Positions 16,597-25,329 of a stretch of 64,000 nt of DNA are shown here, piece by piece. Position numbers and translations under genes: made by a program. Source of the stretch: Natrialbaceae archaeon AArc-T1-2. GTDB taxonomy: Archaea > Halobacteriota > Halobacteria > Halobacteriales > Natrialbaceae. Numbering within the stretch: the stretch's first letter is position 1; every line of letters starts with the position of its first letter. The notes beneath the pieces were generated by a model that was given only the letters and a program-made list of their open reading frames with translations, did no database searches and was not told where the DNA came from. The stretch covers positions 3,016,813 to 3,080,812 of the forward strand of contig NZ_CP127174.1 of assembly GCF_030273315.1 (NCBI RefSeq). Direction: 5' to 3'.

Positions 16597-18663
16597 ATGA
16601 GTGCTACAGACGCTAAGACGGACGAATCAGCCCATAACAGCCCACAGCCCACACAAGCGACCGACCGTGAGGTTCGCGAGGCACTCGAGGGCGATCGTAC
16701 CGGCGACGGCATCACCCGCCGACAGGCACTCCGACGTGGCGCGACGACGGCCGGCGCGATCGCGGCGATCGGCGCGGGAGGCTCGAAGGTCGCTCCGCAA
16801 TACGCTCCGATCGGCCGGGCACAGGCGGCCCCACCGCTCGCTGGAGCGGTAATGATCGGGGCATATGCGGGGGCGAGGTATACGTACTCCCAACTACGCG
16901 ATGAGGACCCTGATATAGACTCGGACGATGTTATCGAGGATCAAATATATCATGCAGCCGAGACGCTATCAACAGGTCGTGAGTCTGTTGAGGCCGAGGT
17001 CGAGGCTCAATATACCGATGGAGACGGAAGCCGGACCGAGAATCCAGAGAACACTCCATACGGTCGCGCTGCGTATCAGGATATCCGCGCAGCGGTCGCT
17101 CGTGCTGCGGTCGACGGCGACGGCGAGTCAGACGCTATATCAGCATCTCACGACGCACTCGACCGCCGGACTACCATCGCAGTGATAAATCAGATATCGA
17201 GATGGAACGACCTCATAAACGGCCTCGCTGAACAGATCACTCTCGGGATCGAGGAGGGCGTTCACGTCTTGCACTCGCAGGACGACGACACGGAGAGGTT
17301 TACCGACCGATCAGTATCGGACATAGAGGAGGAATATGGGAGTGATTACGTCTCGTCTGACCCCGACGGGGATGCACGCATTACCCCTGTTGAGGCGTCC
17401 CAGGTCAATGACGATAGTTATGCGATCTGGGAGTGGGACCTAGATCTTCCTGTCGATCCTGATGAGATCGACGAGTATGATGGAGACTCCTATTCGATCT
17501 ATGCCCTGTGCCCAACTATCGGCGAGGATATGCTGTTCCATCCGCTAGATGACCTATCTGACCTGTCTGTCGATGACTGGACTGGAGACCACCCCGTCGT
17601 GAGGCGAGACGCTATTTGGGCACATCATAGCGATCTGCCCACGATCAGGCTCATCACGCTGGAGGTAGATGGGGGTTATAGACTGTCTCTCAGAGCGATC
17701 AATGAGGCGTATATTAATATCCAGTCAGACATCCCGGATTTAGTGGAGTCTCTATATGCTGGATTTGCCCAGGGCGAACTCGACCCTGCCGACATCCTGA
17801 GCAGCCAAGGTATCGTGGACCAATTCGCCGACTCGAGCGAGCAATCCCGCCTCGCCGCGGAACTGCTCGCGGTCGGTGCCGAGGTGCCCGACGAGACGGG
17901 GTACCGCGCCACAATCTCGCATCCCGACCTCGAGGCTGACGAACTCGAGGGACTGCTGTATCCGCAGTTCGGCGACGCCGAACCCGTCTCGATCACGCCG
18001 GGCACCGTGCTCGAGTCGGACGACTACGACATGGCGTATTTCGGCTACGAAAGCGCCATCGACGACTCGTTTGAAACCGAACTGCTGTCGGGTGACGAAC
18101 CGCTCGAGGTGATCGACACCGACGGCCTCGAGGACCAGCAGACAGTAGACGGAGCCGGCGATACGGCCGGCGACGACGGCCGCGTGATCGTCCACGAGGG
18201 CGACGACCCACCGGAGCCGATCGCCGACCCGACGCACGAGGATTACGACGGCTGGAAGATCCGCGTCTACGGCGAGACCAACGATCACACGGCCGACCTG
18301 ACGGACGTGATCGAGGACGGAGACGACTACGTGCTCGAGCAGACTGACCTCGAGTATGGCGAGACAGTCGAGTCGGTCGAGATCGTCCCGTCGGTCGACT
18401 ACTCCCGTAGCATCGACTACGTGGCAGACCCCACGGAGGTCGACAGTGAGGAGACGATCGAGCGCATGGATAATCTGCGCGATCAGGTCGACGAACTCGA
18501 GGAAGCCCTGGACGACGATGACGACGGCGGCGTCGCACTCCCGGGGATGCCGGACGATCCCTTCGAGGCTGGCGGTGCCCTGGCGGGGTTCGCGATAATC
18601 GCCGTGGTGATCACGGCGGTCGTCGGGTTCGTCACCAGTAACATCCCGTTCCTGGGGGACTGA
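16597..18663 (+). CDS. VP4-like pleolipovirus spike protein (Tat-exported)
   Basis: 688 residues. The N-terminus carries a twin-arginine signal (ITRRQALRRGATT, RR at 41-42) with a hydrophobic stretch and an AQA site near 77. The C-terminus has a short coiled coil (DNLRDQVDELEEAL) and a single membrane anchor (about 655-680). This is the receptor-binding and membrane-fusion spike of pleolipoviruses. The DNA from about 16855 to 17815 (residues ~87-406) uses many A/T-ending codons, whereas both flanks are strongly G/C-ending, so the receptor-binding half seems to have been exchanged. Confidence 0.9.
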   Translation: MSATDAKTDESAHNSPQPTQATDREVREALEGDRTGDGITRRQALRRGATTAGAIAAIGAGGSKVAPQYAPIGRAQAAPPLAGAVMIGAYAGARYTYSQLRDEDPDIDSDDVIEDQIYHAAETLSTGRESVEAEVEAQYTDGDGSRTENPENTPYGRAAYQDIRAAVARAAVDGDGESDAISASHDALDRRTTIAVINQISRWNDLINGLAEQITLGIEEGVHVLHSQDDDTERFTDRSVSDIEEEYGSDYVSSDPDGDARITPVEASQVNDDSYAIWEWDLDLPVDPDEIDEYDGDSYSIYALCPTIGEDMLFHPLDDLSDLSVDDWTGDHPVVRRDAIWAHHSDLPTIRLITLEVDGGYRLSLRAINEAYINIQSDIPDLVESLYAGFAQGELDPADILSSQGIVDQFADSSEQSRLAAELLAVGAEVPDETGYRATISHPDLEADELEGLLYPQFGDAEPVSITPGTVLESDDYDMAYFGYESAIDDSFETELLSGDEPLEVIDTDGLEDQQTVDGAGDTAGDDGRVIVHEGDDPPEPIADPTHEDYDGWKIRVYGETNDHTADLTDVIEDGDDYVLEQTDLEYGETVESVEIVPSVDYSRSIDYVADPTEVDSEETIERMDNLRDQVDELEEALDDDDDGGVALPGMPDDPFEAGGALAGFAIIAVVITAVVGFVTSNIPFLGD

Positions 18664-18665
18664 CC

Positions 18666-19214
18666 ATGCGCCGGCTTTTCGTTTTCGTGACGCTGGCAGC
18701 GGTGGCGCTGGCGATGGGCATGGGCGGCGTGAGCGCACAAGCACAGGCAGCAAACGAGACGGTCGAAAACGCGACCGACCCCGACGAACCGACGTGTCTC
18801 GAGCCGATCGACTCCGAGACGTGCATCACCGACTGGCACTACAGCGGTGGCACGTTCACCGTCGAGATCGACGCCGACTCCCGAACCACGATCACCTACG
18901 CCGAGTCGGGACAGATGGACGAAGGCACCGGGCAGTTCGCGACGTCGACAGTGTCCGCCCCGGACGGCGAGTCGACGCATACGATCGACGTCCGCAACCC
19001 CGAGGGCGAGGCGGCGGTCACGTTCGCGACGCAGCTGTCCCAACGCGAGGGCGCTGGTGCGTACATCTCCACTGGAACCGAAGGGGAAGATCCGTTCAGA
19101 CACTTCGGCGGCACGAGCGGGTTGCTCTCCGGCGTCGGGATGACGACCTTACTCGCCGGACTCGGGGCGTGGTACGTCGTCCGAAGCGAGGAATCCGGGG
19201 TGATCGAAGCGTGA
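18666..19214 (+). CDS. Pleolipovirus ORF6-like secreted/membrane protein
   Basis: 182 residues. A Sec-type signal peptide (RRLFVFVTLAAVALAMGMGGVSAQA) precedes a beta-rich ectodomain (about 30-145) and a C-terminal membrane segment (GVGMTTLLAGLGAWYVV). It follows the spike gene after 2 nt and overlaps the next gene by GTGA. Size, topology and position match the conserved ORF6 of pleolipoviruses, whose role in assembly is unknown. Confidence 0.8.
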   Translation: MRRLFVFVTLAAVALAMGMGGVSAQAQAANETVENATDPDEPTCLEPIDSETCITDWHYSGGTFTVEIDADSRTTITYAESGQMDEGTGQFATSTVSAPDGESTHTIDVRNPEGEAAVTFATQLSQREGAGAYISTGTEGEDPFRHFGGTSGLLSGVGMTTLLAGLGAWYVVRSEESGVIEA

Positions 19215-20023
19215 GCGACACCAGTACCACCTTCGGCGGCTGGAGCGACCGGCTCACCTACATCGCTGCCGAGGGCCAGCTCGTCGTCTTCGGCGTGCTC
19301 GTCTCGCTTGGGGTGGCACTCATCTGGTGGCGGCCGTCGCTGCCGGGCATTCCGTCGATCGTCTACGGCTGGTTAGCCGCGTTGCTCCTGCTCGGCCCGC
19401 CGCTGCTGGCGCTGTTCGTCACCGGCGCTCGGAAGCTCCGCAACCGCAACATGGTGGCCGTTCACCACATCAACGGCGTCGACGACACCCGCCGGAAGCT
19501 CTACGTCGCCCCCGAACTCTGGAACCAGAAAACCGTCGAGGGACCGTCGCCGTATCCGGTCAACGACGGCGACGCATTCGAGGTCCGCGAGTTCGACCAC
19601 CACGGCGACACCGGCGATCTCGTCGTCCGGGGCTGTTACTTCTCACAGCTGGCCGACTCCAAACTCGTCACCACCAAGGCCATGCTCGAGGACGTCCACG
19701 GCGACCTCGTCGACGCCTTCCTCGAGTACAACCGACTCCGGGGGCGCATCTCCAAGATGGGACTCGAGATTCAACGCGACGTCGTCAACGAGGAAGCCGA
19801 AGCCGACGAACGCGGGTTGATGAACCCCCGAACGACGGTCAAGGATCGCTTCGAGGCGGCGAAGAAAGACGCCGAAGAGCGCGACCTCGACGAGATCAAA
19901 GACGTCACCGACTACGTCAGCGAGTACAGCGACGAACACGGCATCGAGACGACCGGCGGACTCCCCCAGACCCAGGCACAGGCGACGGAACAGACAGCGA
20001 CCGACGGAGGAACCCATGAGTGA
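19211..20023 (+). CDS. Pleolipovirus ORF7-like two-TM protein
   Basis: 270 residues from the GTG at 19211, which overlaps the ORF6-like stop. Two membrane segments lie at about 23-40 and 50-70; the remaining 200 residues are cytoplasmic or intravirion, with a Val-rich domain (DLVVRGCYFSQLADSKLVTT) and a long helical acidic tail. It is the conserved ORF7 partner found between ORF6 and the ATPase in all pleolipoviruses. Molecular role unknown. It overlaps the ATPase gene by 8 bp. Confidence 0.8.
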   Translation: MSDTSTTFGGWSDRLTYIAAEGQLVVFGVLVSLGVALIWWRPSLPGIPSIVYGWLAALLLLGPPLLALFVTGARKLRNRNMVAVHHINGVDDTRRKLYVAPELWNQKTVEGPSPYPVNDGDAFEVREFDHHGDTGDLVVRGCYFSQLADSKLVTTKAMLEDVHGDLVDAFLEYNRLRGRISKMGLEIQRDVVNEEAEADERGLMNPRTTVKDRFEAAKKDAEERDLDEIKDVTDYVSEYSDEHGIETTGGLPQTQAQATEQTATDGGTHE

Positions 20024-21182
20024 CGAACAGGACAACTACACGGTCGGCGGCTTTCGCGAGTACCAGCAGAACAACCTCGAGGCAGACCCCGAGGAGGTGC
20101 TCCCACACTCGGGGTTCGTTCGCGACGAGAAGCTCGATCGCCAGCTCACCGTCCGGGCACTCCACCACGATCCCGATCGCTGGAACGGCAAGGCGGCGAA
20201 AGACTACCTCGCCGTCGAGAAGAACCGCCAGATCCTCCAGGCCGAAGGCGGCCACACCGCCCGAAACGCCCTCGAGAACGGCGACACGGTCACCCTGAAA
20301 CACTACATCGGCGACCCGTCCCAGCAGGCCGACCTGGCGGGCATCAAAGCGATCACCCGACTCCAGGAGATCGTCGCCGGTCCCGCGCCCGTGATCGTCG
20401 TGCTCGGGGAGATGGGTGCGGGCAAGACCGACTTCGCCGGACTGCTCGGCCAGCTCCGTGAGCGGTGGGTCGACGGCGATCTCCTCGTCGGCTCGAACAT
20501 CCGGACGCTCGACCGGCTCGACTCGTGGGTTCGCGACGACGGCTCCGTCGAGGACGGCTGGATTCCGAACTACCCGCTGCTCGAGGAGTGGGTGCAACAG
20601 GACGGCGACCCCGTCGACAATCCCCAACAGCCGAAGCTGTTCATCGGCGACGAGTTCTCGACGAACGCTTCGGGAACCGGCGCGGACGGCCACAAGGTCC
20701 GCAAGAAGATGGGACCGCTCGTCTACAAGATCCGCAAGTACGGCGGCGCACTCATCTACATCGCACACGGCGAGTCCTCCATCCACCCGCTGCTGTGGCG
20801 CGTCGGCACGATCATCAAGAAGACGTCGCAGAAGCGAGCCGTCGTCGCCGACCGCGTCTCCGGCGGCAAGCTCGTCGACGTCGACCCTCGCCCGCTCGAG
20901 GGCATCCCACCGACCGACTGGGGCTTCCACACCCAAGACGAGGCGGACTGGTCCTGGACGGCGTCGGCCGACGACAAGGAAAACGAAGGTATCGCCGAAG
21001 AGGACGTGAAACGGGTGGCCGCCTGGACGATGGAAGAGTGTCGTCGGCAGGGGATGTCCGCCCGCGAAACCGCCGAATTCGTCCCCTACAGCCACGCAAC
21101 CGTCGCAAACTGGTGGAACGACATCGACGACGGCGGCGAGAAAAAAGAGTGGATTGACACCGTCGAGCGGGTGATCGCATGA
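20016..21182 (+). CDS. VP8-like pleolipovirus NTPase
   Basis: 388 residues. Walker A GEMGAGKT (131-138) and Walker B KLFIGDEFS (207-215) show a P-loop ATPase of the FtsK/Zot-like group; KIRKYGGALIYIAHGESS may be the sensor region. The C-terminal ~60 residues carry a resolvase-like HTH (MSARETAEFVPYSHATVANW). VP8 proteins are conserved in the family and are thought to act in assembly or genome packaging; that role is not proved. Last gene of the virion block. Confidence 0.85.
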   Translation: MSDEQDNYTVGGFREYQQNNLEADPEEVLPHSGFVRDEKLDRQLTVRALHHDPDRWNGKAAKDYLAVEKNRQILQAEGGHTARNALENGDTVTLKHYIGDPSQQADLAGIKAITRLQEIVAGPAPVIVVLGEMGAGKTDFAGLLGQLRERWVDGDLLVGSNIRTLDRLDSWVRDDGSVEDGWIPNYPLLEEWVQQDGDPVDNPQQPKLFIGDEFSTNASGTGADGHKVRKKMGPLVYKIRKYGGALIYIAHGESSIHPLLWRVGTIIKKTSQKRAVVADRVSGGKLVDVDPRPLEGIPPTDWGFHTQDEADWSWTASADDKENEGIAEEDVKRVAAWTMEECRRQGMSARETAEFVPYSHATVANWWNDIDDGGEKKEWIDTVERVIA

Positions 21183-21320
21183 CGACGACGGGATACCTGC
21201 CTGTCAAGCGGAACCGACCGCCCTTCACTCGAGCCCACAGCCCACCGCGCCAGCCCCGGCTCCGGCCCTGGCGGGCCGGATCCGGCGGCGATGGGCGCGC
21301 GGCTCGAGGGCAGCGGAGGC

Positions 21321-21330
21321 GTATATATAT
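21321..21330 (+). promoter_or_regulatory. TATA box GTATATATAT
   Basis: A strong TATA element about 25-30 nt before the GTG codons at 21346-21355. It indicates that the nuclease-like gene has its own leaderless transcript rather than depending on the virion operon. Confidence 0.6.
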
Positions 21331-21354
21331 CGGCGCGCGACGCGCGTGGTGTGC

Positions 21355-21741
21355 GTGAAATCCCGCTCGAAGCGCGCGAACCACTTCGGCACGATCGTCG
21401 AGAAGCGCATGGCGAAGAAACGACGGTTCGACCTGGAACGCTCGAGCTGGCACGACGCCCGCTTCGGGAACGGCACGCCCGTCGAAATCAAGAGCACCAT
21501 GCTCGAGCACGCCGACGGCCAGCCGGGGACGTTCAAAGTCTACCGCACGTACCACGAAAAGCTCCGGCGGGCCGACGGCTGGTACTGTTTCGCGGTGTAT
21601 CGGCCACATGGTCGCTCCGGACTGACGGTCGTCAACGACAAGATGGTTCGCTCGTGCGATCTCCCGCTACTCCGGTGGCACGGTGGCGGTGATCACCGCG
21701 ACACCCAACAGGCGAAGATCGCGATCTCGGATATCTTCTGA
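21355..21741 (+). CDS. PD-(D/E)XK nuclease-like viral protein
   Basis: About 128 residues. KRANHFGTIVEKRMAKKRRF leads to WHDARFGNGTPVEIKSTM, which fits the D-(X)n-ExK catalytic core of PD-(D/E)XK nucleases, followed by FKVYRTYHEKLRRADGWYCFAVY as the Q/K helix region. GTG codons at 21346, 21349 and 21355 are possible starts; the last fits best with the TATA box at 21321. It may process or degrade DNA or resolve junctions. A related pattern is found in the protein at 24752. Confidence 0.65.
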   Translation: MKSRSKRANHFGTIVEKRMAKKRRFDLERSSWHDARFGNGTPVEIKSTMLEHADGQPGTFKVYRTYHEKLRRADGWYCFAVYRPHGRSGLTVVNDKMVRSCDLPLLRWHGGGDHRDTQQAKIAISDIF

Positions 21742-21885
21742 CCCCTTCCTAAGCGGACTCGACAACGACTCTTATCGAGGTCCCGCTTTCCCCTATCGCC
21801 GCCGCATTACCCGTTCTTCCGTCTGGTATCAGCCGGCTCGTCTTTCTCGAGCGCGGCGAGCGTTATGCGAGCCGCGCAATTGCCC

Positions 21886-21901
21886 TGCCCCCTTAGGGGC
21901 A
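21886..21901. terminator. Hairpin TGCCCC-ctta-GGGGCA
   Basis: A 6-bp stem with a 4-nt loop just downstream of the VapC gene end (minus strand) and after the nuclease-like gene (plus strand). It fits a terminator between converging transcripts. Confidence 0.4.
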
Positions 21902-21910
21902 TAGTGAGGG

Positions 21911-22300
21911 CTAAAATACCTTCTCGGGAGATTTCGCACCGTGGTCACGGAGTTCGGCATCGAACGAAACGAGTGTCGCATCGACAGCGTTCGCAGCAGC
22001 GAGTACCAGTGCATCCATTGGATAGAGGAGCGTCTCGTCCTGAAGGCGGTTGGCCTCGATCACGTCGGAGGCGTCCGGAAACGTGACTGTCGTCCGTGAC
22101 GACACCCGCTGTTCGATCTGTTCGACCCGCTTGCGGTCGAACTGCTTTTTCTTGGCAAGGACGCTTCGAAGCTCCATGAGATTTAGCACCGACGTGTACG
22201 TGTCATCGGCGTCGTTGAGAACGCTCACCGCAGTTTCCGACCGTTCAGTATCACGTGTGACGGCAGCGACGAGCACGTTCGTGTCGAGAAAGAGCCTCAT
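21911..22300 (-). CDS. vapC: VapC-type PIN-domain toxin
   Basis: 129 residues with the PIN acidic tetrad: MRLFLDTN (D6), LMELRSVL (E43), YPMDALVL (D96) and SFDAEL (D114). PIN toxins cleave RNA, often tRNA or rRNA. It overlaps an upstream small antitoxin gene by ATGA. Its presence inside the provirus suggests a stability module that punishes loss of the element, which also could account for retention of the provirus. Confidence 0.9.
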   Translation of the reverse strand: MRLFLDTNVLVAAVTRDTERSETAVSVLNDADDTYTSVLNLMELRSVLAKKKQFDRKRVEQIEQRVSSRTTVTFPDASDVIEANRLQDETLLYPMDALVLAAANAVDATLVSFDAELRDHGAKSPEKVF

Positions 22301-22449
22301 ATTCGCTCACGGACGTCCCGAACCTCTTCGACTGCATCGACTTCGATGTCGACTGCCAGCTCCTCGAGTGCGTCACCGAGTGGGACCTCTTCGTCGTCCG
22401 CTGGATCTTCTGCCATGAACTCAGCGAAGTCGTCGGTCGTGAGGCTCAT
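22297..22449 (-). CDS. vapB: VapB-type antitoxin
   Basis: 50 residues, reading MSLTTDDFAEFMAEDPADDE at the start, very acidic, ending DVRERI. The stop overlaps the VapC start (22297-22300), the standard antitoxin-toxin arrangement. It lacks a clear DNA-binding ribbon, so it may only neutralise the toxin, or use another regulator. Identification rests mainly on position, size and coupling. Confidence 0.7.
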   Translation of the reverse strand: MSLTTDDFAEFMAEDPADDEEVPLGDALEELAVDIEVDAVEEVRDVRERI

Positions 22450-22827
22450 ACTCCCGGGTTGTCGACCTGAGTGCAAAAGGTTGCTGGTGGCTCACGTACA
22501 CGACAGGAGATTAGGGGTGCAGCTTCTCGCGACCGCTAATTGAATTTTCACGCGCACCGCAGGGGTGCGTTTCATCTGGATCAACTGGAGATGCACGAAG
22601 GTGGGGGTGGGGTGCCGTAATTTTTTGACTCTGTCCCCTTGGGGACACCCGCCAAGGGGTGTGTCGCGCGCAGCGCGAACGCACCCCGCTGGCGTCCCGT
22701 CGCGATCGCGACGGCGACCCCACCCTCGTGGGCTCGAGAACAACCAGAATTGTATCCGTCCGACTGTTATCCAACCTTGGTTTCTGAAATAAAGGAAGCG
22801 AAAAGCGTTGCCACTACGAGGGCCGGT
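22450..22827. other. Structured non-coding region with GGGGTG repeats
   Basis: 378 bp without a gene. Several hairpins follow one another: CGCACC-gcagg-GGTGCG near 22557, GTCCCC-tt-GGGGAC near 22638, ACACCC-gccaag-GGGTGT near 22650, and GTCGCGATCGCGAC near 22701. The motif GGGGTG(C/T) or its complement recurs about six times. It lies upstream of VapB and just past the end of the leftward operon. It may be a second replication or packaging site, a terminator cluster or a structured RNA. Confidence 0.5.
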
Positions 22828-24447
22828 TCAGCGGTCGGCGACCGTACCGACGAATCCGCTTTCAGTGCCGCCGTCGGGTGTCTTCCAGGTCATCTGCGCC
22901 CGCCGGAGGACAGCCGGATCGTTCCCCGAGCGCACCCACTTCTCGAGGGCTTCCGTCGCGATCGCCTGGACGTCCTCGAAGCTATCGGACTTGAGCCAGG
23001 ACAGCACGGTGTCGATCCGGAGCCGGCGGGGGTCACCCGCGTCGTCGAAGACGATCTCGGCGCCGTTCGTCGCGAGCCACTCCTGGAACGGCGAGGACTC
23101 GGCGAGGTGATCGGCCAGGCCCATGATGTGTTGCATCCGATCGGCGTAGCTTTCGATCGCGGACTCGGCGGACTCGGCGATCGCCCGTAACTCCTCGCGG
23201 TACTTCCGTGCTCGATACGAAACGTGACCGTCCTCGAGCTGAAGAATCTCCCCGAGTTCGTTGATCGCCCGGTAGACCGTCGCCGTGTGATACCCCGTCT
23301 TCTCCTCGAGGTCGTCGACGGACTGGCCGCCGTCGGTGGCGACGAGTTCGGCGATCTCCTGTTCGGAGTCGCGCATGTCTCGCAGCGTCGTCATCAACAG
23401 GTGTTCCTGCTGTGCCTCGAGGCGCGGGGTAGGATCGTCGGAGAGCTCGACCGGCGTCTCGCGCGCGACGGCGTCGAAGTGATCGTCCGGGACGTAGACG
23501 GCGGTACCGTCCGGTGCCAGCGGGACGTCCGCCCAGTTCAGCGTGTTCAGGATCGTCTCGTCGATCTCCTCGCGAAGCTCGTCGCGCTCGCTCCAGGCGA
23601 ACGCATCACCGCCGTTCAGTTTTTTCTTCACCAGCACGCCGTACTTCGGATGGTACGACGGATGGTCTTTCGACACGGAGTTCGCGTTCTCGAGCAGGTA
23701 GTTCTTCAGCTGCTTCCCGCGGTGGTGGTCGGGGAGTAACGCCTTCGCGTCGTCGGGCCGGAGCAGACATCGGTGCATGTGACCGACGACCTCCTCGTTG
23801 TCGATCTTGTACTCGGCTTTCGCTCCCTCCGTATCGGCGAGCAACAGCATGATCTTGTGCATCACACCGGCTGAAATCAGCTTTTCAGCCCATTCCCGTC
23901 GGATTCGCACGTATCGCTCGTAGGCGTGGATCGTACTCGCCTGGTGTGGGGATTCGCTCCAGTACTGTCGCGACACCCGTTCGTCGGCCTCCTGAAAGAC
24001 GCCCGCGTAGAACGCAGACAGCAGCTCCGGGATCGTGTCCGGCTCGACGTTGCTCGAACGAAACTCGACGTCGACGCCTTCGACGTCGCCGACCTGATTC
24101 TCCCACGGGAGATCCATCGGCTCGCGGGTCTCCCAGTGACGCATGTTCGGGAACCGGGGCGAGATATTGAACGAACACTTCCGTTCACCGCGGCCCCGGC
24201 CCTTGATATTCCACTCGTAGAGCCGTTCTGACGTCACATTGTCGGACAGCCGCGGGGCGAACCCGGATTTCTGATAGTACACCTCCAGGTGCCAGCGTTC
24301 GCCGTCGACGTCGACACCGAACTCGAGGTGACCCTCGAAGGGTGGCCCGAGCATCACCGACGTCAGTCCCCAGTAGGGGGCGAGTCCCCACTGTGGGTAC
24401 TTGAACCGGCCCTCACACTCGTGAGGACAGGTCTCGACGTGGCTCAC
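22828..24447 (-). CDS. Large haloviral protein with C-terminal winged helix
   Basis: 539 residues of a family seen in haloarchaeal proviruses and pleolipoviruses, without assigned function. The N-terminus has a CPHECEGRF motif and an aromatic-rich beta domain. Near 385-430 is a winged helix (QSVDDLEEKTGYHTATVYRAINELGEI), followed by a helical segment. DNA binding is therefore likely; a replication or transcription role fits its place as the last and largest gene of the leftward operon. It overlaps the zinc-ribbon gene upstream by 4 bp. Confidence 0.65.
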   Translation of the reverse strand: MSHVETCPHECEGRFKYPQWGLAPYWGLTSVMLGPPFEGHLEFGVDVDGERWHLEVYYQKSGFAPRLSDNVTSERLYEWNIKGRGRGERKCSFNISPRFPNMRHWETREPMDLPWENQVGDVEGVDVEFRSSNVEPDTIPELLSAFYAGVFQEADERVSRQYWSESPHQASTIHAYERYVRIRREWAEKLISAGVMHKIMLLLADTEGAKAEYKIDNEEVVGHMHRCLLRPDDAKALLPDHHRGKQLKNYLLENANSVSKDHPSYHPKYGVLVKKKLNGGDAFAWSERDELREEIDETILNTLNWADVPLAPDGTAVYVPDDHFDAVARETPVELSDDPTPRLEAQQEHLLMTTLRDMRDSEQEIAELVATDGGQSVDDLEEKTGYHTATVYRAINELGEILQLEDGHVSYRARKYREELRAIAESAESAIESYADRMQHIMGLADHLAESSPFQEWLATNGAEIVFDDAGDPRRLRIDTVLSWLKSDSFEDVQAIATEALEKWVRSGNDPAVLRRAQMTWKTPDGGTESGFVGTVADR

Positions 24448-24746
24448 TCGTCGTCACCCCGCTCGCTTCGGACGAGACCGGTCAGGACCGCAACCGGGTT
24501 CCACCACGTTGCTGTCTGACACCGGTGGCAGACGTGTTTGAACGAGGTGAGATCGCTCGCCTCGAGGCTGATCGGATCGGCCTGTGGTTGGTGGGTGATC
24601 GCGTCCGACGAGACGCGTTTGACGCGAACCTGTCGACAGCCGGTGCAGATCGCGTCGACCGGGATACCGCGGTGACCGGCCGCATCGTCTTCTAACTCTG
24701 CCCGGAGATCTCGCTCCTCGAGGTCGCGATCGGCGTCGGTGCTCAC
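24444..24746 (-). CDS. Zinc-ribbon viral protein
   Basis: 100 residues from the GTG at 24746, which lies 5 nt after the upstream stop codon; the longer reading overlaps that gene and is Arg-rich. Two CxxC pairs (ICTGCRQ and HVCHRCQT) separated by about 38 residues form a zinc ribbon. Probably a nucleic-acid or protein-binding accessory factor working with the neighbouring proteins. It overlaps the following large gene by ATGA. Confidence 0.7.
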   Translation of the reverse strand: MSTDADRDLEERDLRAELEDDAAGHRGIPVDAICTGCRQVRVKRVSSDAITHQPQADPISLEASDLTSFKHVCHRCQTATWWNPVAVLTGLVRSERGDDE

Positions 24747-24751
24747 CCGAC

Positions 24752-25213
24752 TCACCTCCCTCCAGGTCCGCGAAGGTCGTCGAACGCGGCCGTCCAGGGC
24801 ACCTGTCGGTACTGATCGGCACACCGACCGCCGTCACCACACTCCCACCAGGACGTCACCAGCGCGTCGACCGTCGTCGCGCTCGTCAACGCCATCCGAC
24901 AGACGTCACCCTCGGCGTGATCGTACACCGCCAGGACGTACTCACCGCCGGCCTCGAGCAAGCGCTCGTGATTCTCGCGACGGATCCACCAGCGCCCATA
25001 CCGCCCACGGTAGCGCCGGCGGCAGGCCTTCACCTCGACGGGCGTTCCCTCCTCGGCGATCGGCGAGCTGGCAAGCGGCGTCTCGATCGGCGCAACCGTC
25101 CGGGCGTCGAACCACTCCGGACTGTCGTCGCCGGCGACGTGCTCGAGCGGCCACCGATCGCAGGCGGCCGTCTCGACGGTCCGCCCCCAATCGGCGTTGT
25201 CCGCGACGCTCAC
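24752..25213 (-). CDS. PD-(D/E)XK nuclease-like protein in the leftward operon
   Basis: 153 residues starting with GTG at 25213. WFDARTVAPIE followed by EEGTPVEVKACRRRY gives the D...ExK pattern, and NHERLLEAGGEYVLAVY the next helix and strand, as in archaeal resolvase-like and restriction-like nucleases. It resembles in layout the protein at 21355, but sequence identity is low apart from GTPVE-K. It may process viral DNA or attack host DNA. It is coupled to the small zinc ribbon upstream by GTGA. Confidence 0.65.
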   Translation of the reverse strand: MSVADNADWGRTVETAACDRWPLEHVAGDDSPEWFDARTVAPIETPLASSPIAEEGTPVEVKACRRRYRGRYGRWWIRRENHERLLEAGGEYVLAVYDHAEGDVCRMALTSATTVDALVTSWWECGDGGRCADQYRQVPWTAAFDDLRGPGGR

Positions 25214-25329
25214 AGCAGATCAACGCGCGTTCGGCGGATCTCTCGAGCACAGTCGGGACAGAGCCGTCGGTCGACGGCGACGGTCGACTCACACCGTTCG
25301 CACTCGTCGTTCTCGACGACGCGGCTCAC
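25210..25329 (-). CDS. 39-residue zinc-ribbon protein
   Basis: A very short gene from the GTG at 25329. The protein has CERCEST and LCPDCARE, two CxxC pairs separated by 14 residues, so it is almost only a zinc ribbon. It overlaps the upstream gene and the downstream gene, each by GTGA, which strongly supports real translation. Such mini zinc ribbons are typical of haloarchaeal viruses. Confidence 0.7.
   Translation of the reverse strand: MSRVVENDECERCESTVAVDRRLCPDCAREIRRTRVDLL

Noticed and set aside
21179..21358. 59-codon frame overlapping the VP8-like stop by ATGA
   Set aside because: Arg/Pro-rich product, runs over the TATA box at 21321 and into the next gene's start; probably fortuitous despite the overlap.
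22450..22827. CRISPR-like array suspected from repeated GGGGTG motifs
   Set aside because: The units are too short, irregularly spaced and lack spacers of even length; no CRISPR array or cas gene is seen anywhere in the window.
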